Shown here: piece after piece, positions 15,810-24,146 of the stretch
Layout: each line of letters opens with the position of its first letter
How positions within the stretch are numbered: position 1 is the first letter of the stretch
NCBI GenBank assembly: GCA_019416425.1
Contig: DXXK01000089.1
Span: forward strand, 1 to 29,412
DNA length: 29,412 nucleotides
Reading direction: 5' to 3'
Source: Bacteroidales bacterium
GTDB taxonomy: Bacteria; Bacteroidota; Bacteroidia; Bacteroidales; Muribaculaceae
Made by a program: the position numbers and the translations under genes
The notes under the pieces: model-generated
Told to the model about the DNA's origin: nothing
What the model saw: the letters and a program-made list of their open reading frames with translations, nothing else
Databases searched by the model: none

Positions 15810-16952
15810 TTATGCAATCCAGTGGACGTAGGCAAAGACAAGTAATGCTGTTGTTATAAGATTGGCAATCAGAATAAGTGAAATCCAAAGAAATTTTCTT
15901 CCTTTGGAATCAACTCGCTGCATAAAACCGCTTAATTGATTGGTTACGTTGTCTAGTTGAGTTCTCAAATCATTGATGTCGGTGGATAATGCGTTGCGGG
16001 ATGTTTCAAGGTCGAGCACCTGATTATTGAGTATTTCTGTGCTCTTCTCCAAGGATAAGAGCATAGTACCCTGGCATTTTATAGAGGATTCTAATGATGC
16101 TTTAGTTTCCTCTAATTTCTTAGCGTGTTCTGATATAGCCAAATCTGTGAAGCTTTTCCACTGATAATGGATCTCTCTAAGAGTCTTTATTTTATTATCT
16201 ATATCGACAATAACCTTCTTGACTTCATCTAATTGATTGATTTGTCTGTCTACGCGATTATTGGTATTTGATAATTTGCCTTCAAGTTCGTCTGCCTTTT
16301 TTGCTACAACCTGGATCTGCTTACCGTGAACCCCAAGACTCATAGCAATGCTATCATAATTTTTTTGAAGGTCTGATATGTCTCGACCCTGGCTGTCAAT
16401 TTTTTGGGATTGAGAATAGGAAGTTTGTCCCAGATTTGAGGCCTTGTTCTTCAGGGATTCAATAGTCTGTTCATGTTCAAGAATCTTCTGTTTTTGCCTT
16501 TCCTGAACAATCAGGGCATCCTGCATTTCTTCAATCTGCTTGATTGTTCTTCTGAGTTCTTCTTTCGCTAATTCACTTAGCTGTTCCCGTGAGGCATTGG
16601 ATAGTTTTAGTTTGAGCTCATTATACACCATGCGATTGGCCGCCAGACTCATGGCTCCGATCTGATACAGCGTAGTCATGTTCTGAGACAGTCTTTTTTG
16701 AGCGTTGAACAGTATCTCCTGGGTTTGCACGAGTTCAATCTGAGAATCAGCAAGATCACTTGTCACGTCTTGAAGAGCCTCTATAGCTATTCTTTTATCT
16801 TTCCCCCCGAATGACCATCCTGCACTATGCTTTTGCGCAGCTTTACTTTTTATGTTGTCGGCATTCTCTAATGCCTTCTGAATCTTGTTGTCAATTTCAT
16901 TAAATTGAACAAGACAATTCCCTATCTGGGATTTAACTGTTAGTTCATTCAT
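15810..16952 (-). CDS. Coiled-coil protein with C-terminal membrane anchor
   Basis: 380 residues. From about 60 to 345 the chain is a heptad-rich coiled coil (for example LANSEL-type patterns such as LSQNMTTLYQIGAMSLAANR, VDRQINQLDEVKKVIVDIDN and LRTQLDNVTNQLSGFM). The last 25 residues form one hydrophobic helix (LWISLILIANLITTALLVFA) ending in YVHWIA, so the protein is probably tail-anchored in the inner membrane with the coil in the cytoplasm. There is no signal peptide. It begins 8 bases after the stop of the 517-residue gene, so they form one operon. The arrangement, a large globular partner plus a tethered coil, resembles two-component defence or toxin modules in form only. No family is recognised. 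Confidence 0.7.
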   Translation of the reverse strand: MNELTVKSQIGNCLVQFNEIDNKIQKALENADNIKSKAAQKHSAGWSFGGKDKRIAIEALQDVTSDLADSQIELVQTQEILFNAQKRLSQNMTTLYQIGAMSLAANRMVYNELKLKLSNASREQLSELAKEELRRTIKQIEEMQDALIVQERQKQKILEHEQTIESLKNKASNLGQTSYSQSQKIDSQGRDISDLQKNYDSIAMSLGVHGKQIQVVAKKADELEGKLSNTNNRVDRQINQLDEVKKVIVDIDNKIKTLREIHYQWKSFTDLAISEHAKKLEETKASLESSIKCQGTMLLSLEKSTEILNNQVLDLETSRNALSTDINDLRTQLDNVTNQLSGFMQRVDSKGRKFLWISLILIANLITTALLVFAYVHWIA

Positions 16953-16960
16953 TGCTTTAG

Positions 16961-18514
16961 TTATAATAACATGTCAGAGATCTCATCCAATAAACCAGGA
17001 TTGTTTTCATTGATTCCGTTTCTATAATTGATGATTGTAGAAACGGTATTACCGGCCTCTTCAATGGAAAACATCATTATGGGGACGGTTCTGCTGACGG
17101 TATCTTCAAGCAGGAGTTGTGATTCCTGAAATTCCTTGATTTCAACCCACAGGTTCGCTTTGTATAACTGAATCCTTGCGTCTCGCAAGCGGATACATCT
17201 GGAAACCTCGAATAATCTTTCTCGTTCTTTATTTGATTTTTTAATCCCCATCCGTATGTCCGTAGCTAAGGCTATAGTGAATCTGCCTATACCGACAAAA
17301 TTAACCCTAAGGCACATCTTTGCTAAAAATGTAGTAACATCGATGTATTGTTTGGACGCAGCCGTCCGCACGGCCGCATCAATAACATCGAAGGCCACAA
17401 ATGATCCATGTGCAATAGTGAGCATTCGGACAATGGTCCTATTCTTAAAAGGCAGACACTGATTCCAATTTACCTTACTTATGAGGTCTTTGAAAGACTG
17501 CGGTTTAATGGTTTTGATTTCAGTGTAAGTCCGGCGGATTAAGAAGAATAGGCGTACCAGTACTTCGTTAATCAGAACAGGGATAGCTTGCTTGCCTAAT
17601 TCACGAACTGCGCCAATCTCGGTTCTTAAATCGAATTTTATAATATCCTGTTTAAGAATATTCCCGGATTCGTCATGTTTTGCCAGGAGGGTTCCGTTGA
17701 ATAGCCTACTCACAAATCTGGAGAATTCATTTGTCGATTCTTCAGATTGAAAAATCGGCAAAGCTGATAGCATTTTCATGAATGAGACCAAGGGACCTGG
17801 CAATCCGGTTCCATATTTGCCTCTTGAAATGGAACCTGAGGATCCAGCCATATCGCTGACCATATGGAAAAACCAACTCGTTACTCCAATACTGAATTTA
17901 GTCGGAATATCATTGCCTATTAAAGATTTGTCCTCAACCTCATAGCTACAGAATACACCGCAAGTGTCAGTGCCGTAAACCCTGCCGGTGAACTGGGTTA
18001 TTAAGGAAAAACTCAATCCAATTAAATTAGGATGATGTGAGAAATCTCTCAAATGATGCTGAAGGCCCCCGCCAAAGAAATTTGTAGCCGAATCTGCGGG
18101 GATTGGATAATTATCTTCCAGGAATTTCACGCAACCAGTTAGGTCGTCAGATTTACAACCCTGATTTCCAGCTATCTTCTTTACAAATGAATCTACTTTA
18201 TCCTTACCCCATTTAGTGGCATTGTCTAAAGAAAACTCCCCGACAAAGAAAGAGTCTATTAATCCGCATAATATTCCTGAACATACTGAGAATATATAGT
18301 CGGTCTTATCCGCGTGATTAGTGAGACGATCAATCTCCTTGTTTAAAGTTTCGATTGTCGCAAGGCTTTCATTCTCCAACTGTGTAAGACTCTCTATACC
18401 TTGATTGATACGGTCTCGAATGGCATCGTATTCTGAGTTGGGCGTAATGCCATACTCGAATATGACATCTTCCTCTGTTTTTGAGGAAATTCTTAAAATA
18501 TCGTTAGTTATCAT
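16961..18514 (-). CDS. Uncharacterised 517-residue protein, partner of the coiled-coil gene
   Basis: Not recognised. It begins MITNDILRISSKTEEDVIFE with a short helical coil (residues 40-70). A possible hydrophobic segment (FSVCSGILCGLIDSFFVGEF) follows. The most conserved-looking block is at 150-260: FGGGLQHHLRDFSHHPNLIG, LSFSLITQFTG, then SWFFHMVSDMAGSSGS and GTGLPGPLVSFMKMLSALPI. Its Gly/His-rich segments are suggestive of a membrane-inserting or metal-binding domain. Hydrophobic stretches recur near residues 315-335 and 375-395. It may be membrane-associated or a pore-type effector with the coiled-coil protein as partner or regulator, but this is inference. The promoter is near 18634-18641. 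Confidence 0.65.
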   Translation of the reverse strand: MITNDILRISSKTEEDVIFEYGITPNSEYDAIRDRINQGIESLTQLENESLATIETLNKEIDRLTNHADKTDYIFSVCSGILCGLIDSFFVGEFSLDNATKWGKDKVDSFVKKIAGNQGCKSDDLTGCVKFLEDNYPIPADSATNFFGGGLQHHLRDFSHHPNLIGLSFSLITQFTGRVYGTDTCGVFCSYEVEDKSLIGNDIPTKFSIGVTSWFFHMVSDMAGSSGSISRGKYGTGLPGPLVSFMKMLSALPIFQSEESTNEFSRFVSRLFNGTLLAKHDESGNILKQDIIKFDLRTEIGAVRELGKQAIPVLINEVLVRLFFLIRRTYTEIKTIKPQSFKDLISKVNWNQCLPFKNRTIVRMLTIAHGSFVAFDVIDAAVRTAASKQYIDVTTFLAKMCLRVNFVGIGRFTIALATDIRMGIKKSNKERERLFEVSRCIRLRDARIQLYKANLWVEIKEFQESQLLLEDTVSRTVPIMMFSIEEAGNTVSTIINYRNGINENNPGLLDEISDMLL

Positions 18515-18633
18515 ATGTTTGATTTATTCATTTAAGGAACCGAGTCTAAGAGGCGTCAATATGACTCTGCCAGAATACATTTGATGCGCAGGTTATTTCG
18601 GTATCCACGACAAATGATAATAGTTCTGGATTG

Positions 18634-18641
18634 CAAATTTA
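18634..18641 (-). promoter_or_regulatory. Probable -7 element for the 517-aa/coiled-coil operon
   Basis: On the minus strand this reads TAAATTTG, about 120 bases before the ATG at 18514. The -33 box is not clear. An overlapping plus-strand TAAATTTG at 18643-18650 makes the site near-palindromic. Confidence 0.45.
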
Positions 18642-18796
18642 CTAAATTTGGATGAGTTACTATTGCCATACGCTGAAAAATCGACAAATTTTCATGATAC
18701 ATGCGGTATATACTTAGCAAACGCCCGCGGATTGTATCTGTGAGATTTAGAAATTTGTAAGGTATTGATGTTTTGGAAAGGATTTGCTATCGGAAT

Positions 18797-18827
18797 ATTG
18801 TTATATCGGAAATTATTGCTAAATTTG
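18797..18827 (+). promoter_or_regulatory. Probable promoter of the methyltransferase/DUF262 operon
   Basis: ATTG 18797-18800, 19-base spacer, TAAATTTG 18820-18827. It implies a start near 18834 and a long leader of about 348 bases before the ATG at 19182. Confidence 0.6.
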
Positions 18828-18833
18828 CTGTAT

Positions 18834-19181
18834 GAATCCTGTCAGAATCGTTTGGAGAAACGACGGCAGGGAGTTTTGACATAAGAAAGCGTGTATTGAC
18901 GCTTGTTCTTGGTTATTCGGAACTTAGGACACTCTGAAAACTCACCAAAGGACAAGGCAGCAATAGGCGTCACGGGTATGTCTATACCTATCCTTCTCAT
19001 TCCAAGTGTGCAGCTTGGAATGGGTTTGGGGTATATGCATATATGCGTGGAGTCTTTGTTGCTCAATCCGGTGAGTTGGGCAGTCCTAAGGCCTCGAATA
19101 GCGGAATGAGCAATATAAGGCTCCCGCTTTTCTTTTTATTAAAACGGCCATTCGGAGCTTGTGGCATTCGCACATTGTCTG
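18834..19181 (+). other. Long 5' leader of the methyltransferase gene, no supported gene
   Basis: This leader contains a 15-codon ORF at its start (MNPVRIVWRNDGREF), a perfect palindrome GGTAT-GTCT-ATACC (18975-18988) and a perfect 9-bp stem CATTCCAAG-TGTGCAG-CTTGGAATG (18998-19022). Longer open frames on either strand look non-coding, though a minus-strand frame at 18842-19066 has some protein-like composition. A C-protein operator or attenuator is possible. Together with 18515-18796 it makes a gene-free divergent region of 667 bases. Confidence 0.4.
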
Positions 19182-20324
19182 ATGGCAAACGAAGATCTTC
19201 GAACTGCGCAAGCTGGGAAAAATGATGAGTTTTACACCCAATATCATGATATTGAGGTGGAGATGAATGCATACCTTGAATATAATCCTGATATATTCAG
19301 AGGTAAGACAATTCTTCTACCCTGTGATGATCCCGAATGGAGCAATTTCACTAAATACTTTGCGGCTAAATTTGATGTTCTTGGTATAAAGAAATTAATA
19401 TCTACGAGTTACGCCCCAAATAGCAAGAAAATGATATTAGGAGGATTGTTTTCGGAATATGAACAAACCTCACCTCAGTTTGATGCGGATAAATCCAAGA
19501 CGCATGGCAAGATATTTATTCTGGATAATGACATAACCGGAGACGGTCATATTAACCTTGACGATCTGCAATGGGAATATCTAAATGGTGAAGGTGACTT
19601 CCGTAGCAATGAAGTTACAGCCCTCCGTGACGAAGCTGATGTAATTGTAACAAATCCCCCTTTCTCCTTATTTCGTGAGTTCCTTGCATGGATAACTGAG
19701 GCCAACAAGCAATTCATAATAATCGGGAATGTGAACGCTATTACTTATCCACAGGCTTTTCCGTTAATTATGAATGACAGAATGTGGCTGGGAGTAACGA
19801 TACATTCTGGGGATAGAGAATTTGAAGTTCCACAGGAATATCCGTTGAACTCGGCAGGCTGGCGCGTGGATGAAACCGGAAGAAAGTTCATCCGCGTTAA
19901 AGGAGTTCGATGGTTTACCAATATTGATCATGGCGATAGGCATGAACCATTGAATTTAATGACGATGGCAGACAATATACGTTATTCAAGACATAAAGAT
20001 ATAGTAGGGAAAGAATATCGGCATTATATAAATTATGATGCGATAGAGGTACCCTATGGAGATGCGATTCCCATTGACTATAATGGTGCGATGGGCGTAC
20101 CGATAACATTTCTCGATAAATATTGTCCTGACCAGTTCGAAATACTAGGTATAGACGGTGGGGATATGGGCACCTCCTATGGGATAAGTGCGAATCTTTC
20201 ACAGGCGGAATGTAATGCGTTATTCAGAGAGCATAAGGGATTTCGGCGAGGTAAGTTATGCTATCGTAATGAAGATGGAAAATTAGAAGTATGTTACCGT
20301 AGAATTTTAATCCGTAAAAGATAA
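19182..20324 (+). CDS. EcoRI-type adenine-specific DNA methyltransferase
   Basis: The start is placed at ATG 19182 (MANEDLRTAQAGKNDEFYTQ), seven codons inside a longer frame, because this aligns with the EcoRI methylase N-terminus (DEFYTQY after a basic segment). The protein is 380 residues. The SAM-binding region reads ILLPCDDPEWSNFTKYF (about 45-60), and the catalytic motif is NPPF (residues 158-161) in EADVIVTNPPFSLFREF. Later conserved blocks include RWFTNIDHG and VPITFLDKYCPDQFEILG. These enzymes add a methyl group to N6 of adenine to protect DNA from a partner endonuclease. The next gene, six bases downstream, is a DUF262-HNH protein and not an EcoRI-like nuclease, so the partner is unusual. 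The recognition site is not readable. Confidence 0.88.
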   Translation: MANEDLRTAQAGKNDEFYTQYHDIEVEMNAYLEYNPDIFRGKTILLPCDDPEWSNFTKYFAAKFDVLGIKKLISTSYAPNSKKMILGGLFSEYEQTSPQFDADKSKTHGKIFILDNDITGDGHINLDDLQWEYLNGEGDFRSNEVTALRDEADVIVTNPPFSLFREFLAWITEANKQFIIIGNVNAITYPQAFPLIMNDRMWLGVTIHSGDREFEVPQEYPLNSAGWRVDETGRKFIRVKGVRWFTNIDHGDRHEPLNLMTMADNIRYSRHKDIVGKEYRHYINYDAIEVPYGDAIPIDYNGAMGVPITFLDKYCPDQFEILGIDGGDMGTSYGISANLSQAECNALFREHKGFRRGKLCYRNEDGKLEVCYRRILIRKR

Positions 20325-20330
20325 TCGATA

Positions 20331-21497
20331 ATGACACCAACGCTTCACATAGATTTCACTGTTGAGGATATTTGTAAGGGATTCGTGTACGACAAATCCG
20401 AAGGTCGAGGTTTATTTGGAATGGATGGTAAGCTTACTATTCAGCCTGAATATCAACGTAATTACATTTACAATGACGGCAAAAAAGACGTTGCTGTAAT
20501 AGATTCTCTTCTTAAAGGTTATCCACTTGGTCTCATTTATTTTAATAAAACACCATCTGGTCAACTTGAAGTATTGGATGGCCAGCAGCGTATTACTTCT
20601 TTCGGGCGTTTCGTTACGGATAAATTCGCTATAATGCTCAATTGGCGCGAGACCTACTTTTCTGGACTTGATGAGAATCTTAAGGAAAAGATTTTGAATT
20701 CACAACTCGTTGTCTTTATCTGTGAAGGCACGGAGACAGAAATTAAGGAATGGTTTGAGACCATCAATATCGTAGGTGTGTCACTCAATGAGCAGGAACG
20801 TCGAAACGCCGTGCATAGCGGTCCGTTTGTGACTGCGGCGAAAAAGGTGTTCAGTAATTCGCAGAATGCTTCTGTGCAGAAATGGAGTCACTATGTCAAG
20901 GGTGATGTCAAGCGGCAAAAGTATCTTGAGCGTGCCTTGGATTGGGTAAGCAGCGCGAAGGGTATGACAATCGACGCATACATGAGCCAACATCGGTTCG
21001 ACACATCGATAAGTGAACTGGAGAACTATTTCAACTCTGTGATAGATTGGGTATCGGGCCTTTTCAATACCACGGAGTGTATGGCCGGCTTGGAATGGGG
21101 AAGGCTTTATGAGTGCTACCATACGCGGGCATATGACAGGACGGCTCTTAATAACCGTGTCAACGAGTTGTTGCAAGATGAATCCCTAGGAAAGCGCGCT
21201 AGCATCTATGAATTTGTGTTAGGTGGTGAGGAACATCCAGAACTTCTTGAGATACGCTTATTCGAGGAGTCTACTAAGAAAATCGTATACAACCGCCAGA
21301 CGGAGGAGGCTCATGCCAACGGTGTTTCAAACTGTCCGTTGTGCGCCCTTGGCTCCGGCAGCAATCATACCCGTATATACAAGCTGAAGGAGATGGATGC
21401 CGATCATGTGACCGCTTGGAGCCGCGGGGGCGCCACAACAATTGAAAACTGTCAGATGTTGTGCATAACCCATAATCGAGCCAAAGGAAACAAATAA
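20331..21497 (+). CDS. DUF262-HNH (GmrSD-like) protein, putative restriction nuclease
   Basis: 388 residues. The N-terminal DUF262/GmrS-type domain has QPEYQRNYIY (38-47), IDSLLKGYPLGLIYF and VLDGQQRITS (81-90), the ParB-like NTP-binding or NTPase motifs of the family. The C-terminus is an HNH nuclease with CPLC, then MDADHVTAWSRGG (355-367), NCQMLC and THNRAKGNK; H359, N373 and H381 are the metal and catalytic candidates. GmrSD and related DUF262-HNH proteins cut modified phage DNA or act with partner methylases. Its position six bases after an EcoRI-type methylase argues for a restriction-modification pair. The last 34 codons are duplicated at 14486-14590. Confidence 0.85.
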   Translation: MTPTLHIDFTVEDICKGFVYDKSEGRGLFGMDGKLTIQPEYQRNYIYNDGKKDVAVIDSLLKGYPLGLIYFNKTPSGQLEVLDGQQRITSFGRFVTDKFAIMLNWRETYFSGLDENLKEKILNSQLVVFICEGTETEIKEWFETINIVGVSLNEQERRNAVHSGPFVTAAKKVFSNSQNASVQKWSHYVKGDVKRQKYLERALDWVSSAKGMTIDAYMSQHRFDTSISELENYFNSVIDWVSGLFNTTECMAGLEWGRLYECYHTRAYDRTALNNRVNELLQDESLGKRASIYEFVLGGEEHPELLEIRLFEESTKKIVYNRQTEEAHANGVSNCPLCALGSGSNHTRIYKLKEMDADHVTAWSRGGATTIENCQMLCITHNRAKGNK

Positions 21498-21540
21498 GAT
21501 TGAGTTGATCTTTTACTTAGAAAGATCGGGAGGAATGGTA

Positions 21541-21585
21541 TAAGGACTTTGGTCCGGGTTGATGCGCGGCACGGAGTGACGAGCT
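21541..21585 (+). repeat. Dispersed repeat, copy B (short)
   Basis: 45 bases that differ from copy A at three positions. It begins 43 bases after the DUF262-HNH stop and ends a few bases before the end of the DUF4062-TPR gene. The upstream part of the repeat is replaced by the 3' tail of the HNH gene. Confidence 0.8.
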
Positions 21586-21589
21586 GCCA

Positions 21590-23773
21590 TTAGGATTGTC
21601 CTATAGTCGACTTGTCGGAAATATCCGTGCGTATCTGTAAGGACTTGGAATAGTAGGTCACTGCAGCTGCATAATCACCCATAGCATTATAAACCTCTCC
21701 GATATTGCCATAATTAATGGCAACGTCCGGATGTGCCTCTCCGAATGCCTGAAGTTGGATTTTCAGAGCTTCCTCGAAATGCTCTAATGCTTTGGAATAA
21801 ACACCAAGATTCTTGTAAGAATATCCGATGTTGTTGTAGATCCTTGCCACATCAGGATGTTCAGGGCCCAGAATCTTTATCCGAATTTTCAAAGCCAGGC
21901 TATAATATTCCATGGCTTTGGAATACTCGGCCATATTGTCATATATAGACCCGATGTTGTTATAGCTCGTAGCCACGTCAGGATGTACGGCCCCGAATAT
22001 TTTGAGTCTAATCCCAAGGGCTTTTCCGTAATACCCTAATGCCGTTGCATTATCTCCTAAATGGTCATAAACAAGCCCCATGTTGTTGTAGCCCGTAGCC
22101 ACGTCAGGATGTGCCTCTCCGAACATTCTGAGTCTAATATCCAGTGCCTTGCGGTAATGCCTCAAGGCCTGGGAGTAATCGCCGGTGGCGTCATATACAA
22201 ACCCTATGTTGTTGTAACTCGTAGCAATATCGGGATGTGACTCTCCGAATATTCTGAGTCTAATCTCCAGTGCCTTGCGGTAGTGTTTCAATGCCTGGGA
22301 GTAATCGCCTATTGTGCCATATATAAACCCTATGCTGTTATAGCTTGTTGCCACGTCCGGATGCTCATCTCCATATATTTTCAGTTGCATCTTCAAGGAT
22401 TTGCCGCAGTATTCCAGTCCATTGGCATATTCCCCAAGCTTGCAATAAAGTAGTCCGATGTTATTGTAGCTTATGGCTATATCGGGATGCACCTCGCCCA
22501 ATTTCTTAATCTGGATTTTCAGAGCCTTTTCGGAATACTCCAGAGCTTTGGAATAATCTCCAAGATTGTCATATAAGCTTCCGATATTATTGTAACTTGT
22601 AGCCGTGGCAAGATGCTCCTCCCCTAATATGTCAGATTGTATTGCTGCGGATTTCTCATAATATTGCAGGGCTTCTTCGTATCTACCCAATTCGGCATAA
22701 AGGAATGCAGCATTTGACAGGGCAAGCGGGTATTCCTGGGAGTATACACCGTAGACCTGCTCCGTCAGGGTGATTATCTTTTTGTGAATATCCACGCTTT
22801 GTTCCCGCCATCCTTCCGAGAGTTGGTTTCTCAATACGTCTAACTTGAGTCTTAGCTCGGCGATGTTATTCTTCAGACCAACTTTGCCAAGTTCTATGTT
22901 CCTGAGATTGCGGTCAATGTCACGGTAGATCGCAACTTCGTCAAGGATGGCGTTTGCTCCGCGGTTGTCACCCTTGTTGAACAGCTCAATGGCAAGCTGC
23001 AATCTTTCTGAGCTTGCCTCGTTGCTGAGGCGTGTAATTGTCAACGCGGTCTGCCATAGGTTTTCCTCCATTTTCTGAAGTTTCTCCGTCAGATTCAGTA
23101 ACTCCAGGGTATATTTGGAGTAATCCGAATCCGTAGCTTCGGTAACAGCAAGGAGTTGCTTCGTCTTCCTGATCAGCTGGAGCAATTGTCGGTATTCGTC
23201 GTTGTTGCCTACAAAATCCACGTTGTTCAAGTCAACGAACTCGCTTCCGGCAACCAGGACCTTGGAATTCTTGACTTCAACAATTCCCGACATAGCATCC
23301 TTCTGCAGGGAATTCTGATAGTCGATGAGCTGGAGCATGAAATGGGACTTGAGAGCGTCCTCGTTGCTGAAAACACAATAGAAATGTCCATATAGGTTAG
23401 GAAAACAGTCTTTGAATTCCTTAAGTTCGGGAGAAAGAGGCCGTTCGCCATCCTTGAAATAGACGTAAAGCTTGCGAGGGTTGTGACCGGCCTTAAGTTC
23501 GGTATAGGCAGTGTCGAGTTCGGCCTTGGTGTACATACCGAATTTCGTCCAATACAGCACCATGCAGATCTCACAGTCCCTGAGCTCCTGGTTATATTCC
23601 TCCTGCTTATGGAGCGGCCCCATCGAAGCATCAAGATACTCCCACTTGACGAGCAATATGTTCATTCCGACTTTGTTCAGGCTGAAATTCAGATGCCCCA
23701 CCATATCGGCAAGCGCCCGCCGTTCCTTGGCCAGCTCATCCGACGAGGCCACGAATATCTTGATGGTCTTCAT
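21590..23773 (-). CDS. DUF4062 protein with nine C-terminal TPR repeats
   Basis: Start at ATG 23773 (MKTIKIFVASSDELAKERRA); a TTG start at 23803 is excluded because the -7 box overlaps it. The 727 residues begin with a DUF4062-type TIR-like fold (IFVASSDELAKER, KQEEYNQELRDCEICMVLY, KFGMYTKAELDTAY, KLYVYFKDGE). A helical linker (about 180-345) follows, then nine 42-residue kinesin-light-chain-like TPRs from 349 to the end (SYNNIGSLYDNLGDYSKALE, GEVHPD). DUF4062 domains occur at the N-terminus of NLR-like and other predicted immune proteins, usually with a STAND ATPase between them and the repeats; that ATPase is absent here. It is a single gene with its own promoter, convergent with the restriction pair. 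A role in anti-phage sensing is inference. Confidence 0.78.
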   Translation of the reverse strand: MKTIKIFVASSDELAKERRALADMVGHLNFSLNKVGMNILLVKWEYLDASMGPLHKQEEYNQELRDCEICMVLYWTKFGMYTKAELDTAYTELKAGHNPRKLYVYFKDGERPLSPELKEFKDCFPNLYGHFYCVFSNEDALKSHFMLQLIDYQNSLQKDAMSGIVEVKNSKVLVAGSEFVDLNNVDFVGNNDEYRQLLQLIRKTKQLLAVTEATDSDYSKYTLELLNLTEKLQKMEENLWQTALTITRLSNEASSERLQLAIELFNKGDNRGANAILDEVAIYRDIDRNLRNIELGKVGLKNNIAELRLKLDVLRNQLSEGWREQSVDIHKKIITLTEQVYGVYSQEYPLALSNAAFLYAELGRYEEALQYYEKSAAIQSDILGEEHLATATSYNNIGSLYDNLGDYSKALEYSEKALKIQIKKLGEVHPDIAISYNNIGLLYCKLGEYANGLEYCGKSLKMQLKIYGDEHPDVATSYNSIGFIYGTIGDYSQALKHYRKALEIRLRIFGESHPDIATSYNNIGFVYDATGDYSQALRHYRKALDIRLRMFGEAHPDVATGYNNMGLVYDHLGDNATALGYYGKALGIRLKIFGAVHPDVATSYNNIGSIYDNMAEYSKAMEYYSLALKIRIKILGPEHPDVARIYNNIGYSYKNLGVYSKALEHFEEALKIQLQAFGEAHPDVAINYGNIGEVYNAMGDYAAAVTYYSKSLQIRTDISDKSTIGQS
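21593..22729 (-). repeat. Tandem 126-bp coding repeats (nine TPR units)
   Basis: The TPR part of the gene repeats every 126 bases at DNA level; units 4-6 are the most alike (GEAHPDVAT and RKALxIRLRxFGE are shared). Similar units could recombine and change repeat number between strains. Confidence 0.7.
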
Positions 23774-23800
23774 AAGGATTTGATTATTTGGAAACAATTG

Positions 23801-23831
23801 CAAAGATAAACATTATTCCCTATAATCCCAA
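23801..23831 (-). promoter_or_regulatory. Promoter of the DUF4062-TPR gene
   Basis: On the minus strand: TTGG (23831-23828), 19-base spacer, TATCTTTG (23808-23801). Transcription would start near 23794, about 20 bases before the ATG at 23773. Confidence 0.82.
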
Positions 23832-23890
23832 GCTAAGGCTCATTTTTCAGAATATGTGCAGTATGGACTTAAGTAGTAATGTAGAATGCA

Positions 23891-23970
23891 AATGCATAAT
23901 GAGCTACGCGGGTGAGATTCATGAGGACTTTGGTCCGGGGTTGATGCTCGGCACGGAGTGACGAGCTACT
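23891..23970 (+). repeat. Dispersed repeat, copy C
   Basis: 80 bases, nearly identical to copy A at 15020-15098. It lies upstream of the DUF4062 promoter on the other strand. The following 24000-24060 bases contain a CCCTAC...GTAGGG inverted repeat and nothing coding. Confidence 0.85.
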
Positions 23971-24072
23971 CGGGCCGAATCTGTCGGCTTCGGCGGACCT
24001 GAAGGCCCTACGCAGGACCAACCATGTAGGGTAAAGGAGGTCGGTATAAGGGGTGTTAGTGAGTATAAATGA

Positions 24073-24116
24073 CCCCGGGTCAGCGATTCGGCGGAGCCGA
24101 GGATGCTGACCCGGGG
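24073..24116. terminator. Strong hairpin, probable terminator downstream of tRNA-Arg
   Basis: A perfect 12-bp GC-rich stem CCCCGGGTCAGC / GCTGACCCGGGG has an internal CGGC/GCCG stem. It is followed by TGTTTT on the plus strand and TCATTTATA on the minus strand, and lies 30 bases after the tRNA 3' end. Confidence 0.75.
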
Positions 24117-24146
24117 TGTTTTGATGGACCGCTGTGGCGGTCCGGG

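Noticed and set aside
18842..19066. 74-codon minus-strand frame in the methyltransferase leader
   Set aside because: No start context or promoter; it overlaps palindromes. Composition is only weakly protein-like.
21593..22729. Regular 126-bp tandem repeats taken as a CRISPR or satellite array
   Set aside because: They are in-frame TPR units of one gene with diverged third bases, with no short repeat-spacer pattern.
23774..23803. TTG start of the DUF4062 protein at 23803
   Set aside because: The -7 box TATCTTTG occupies 23801-23808, so the transcript starts downstream of it.
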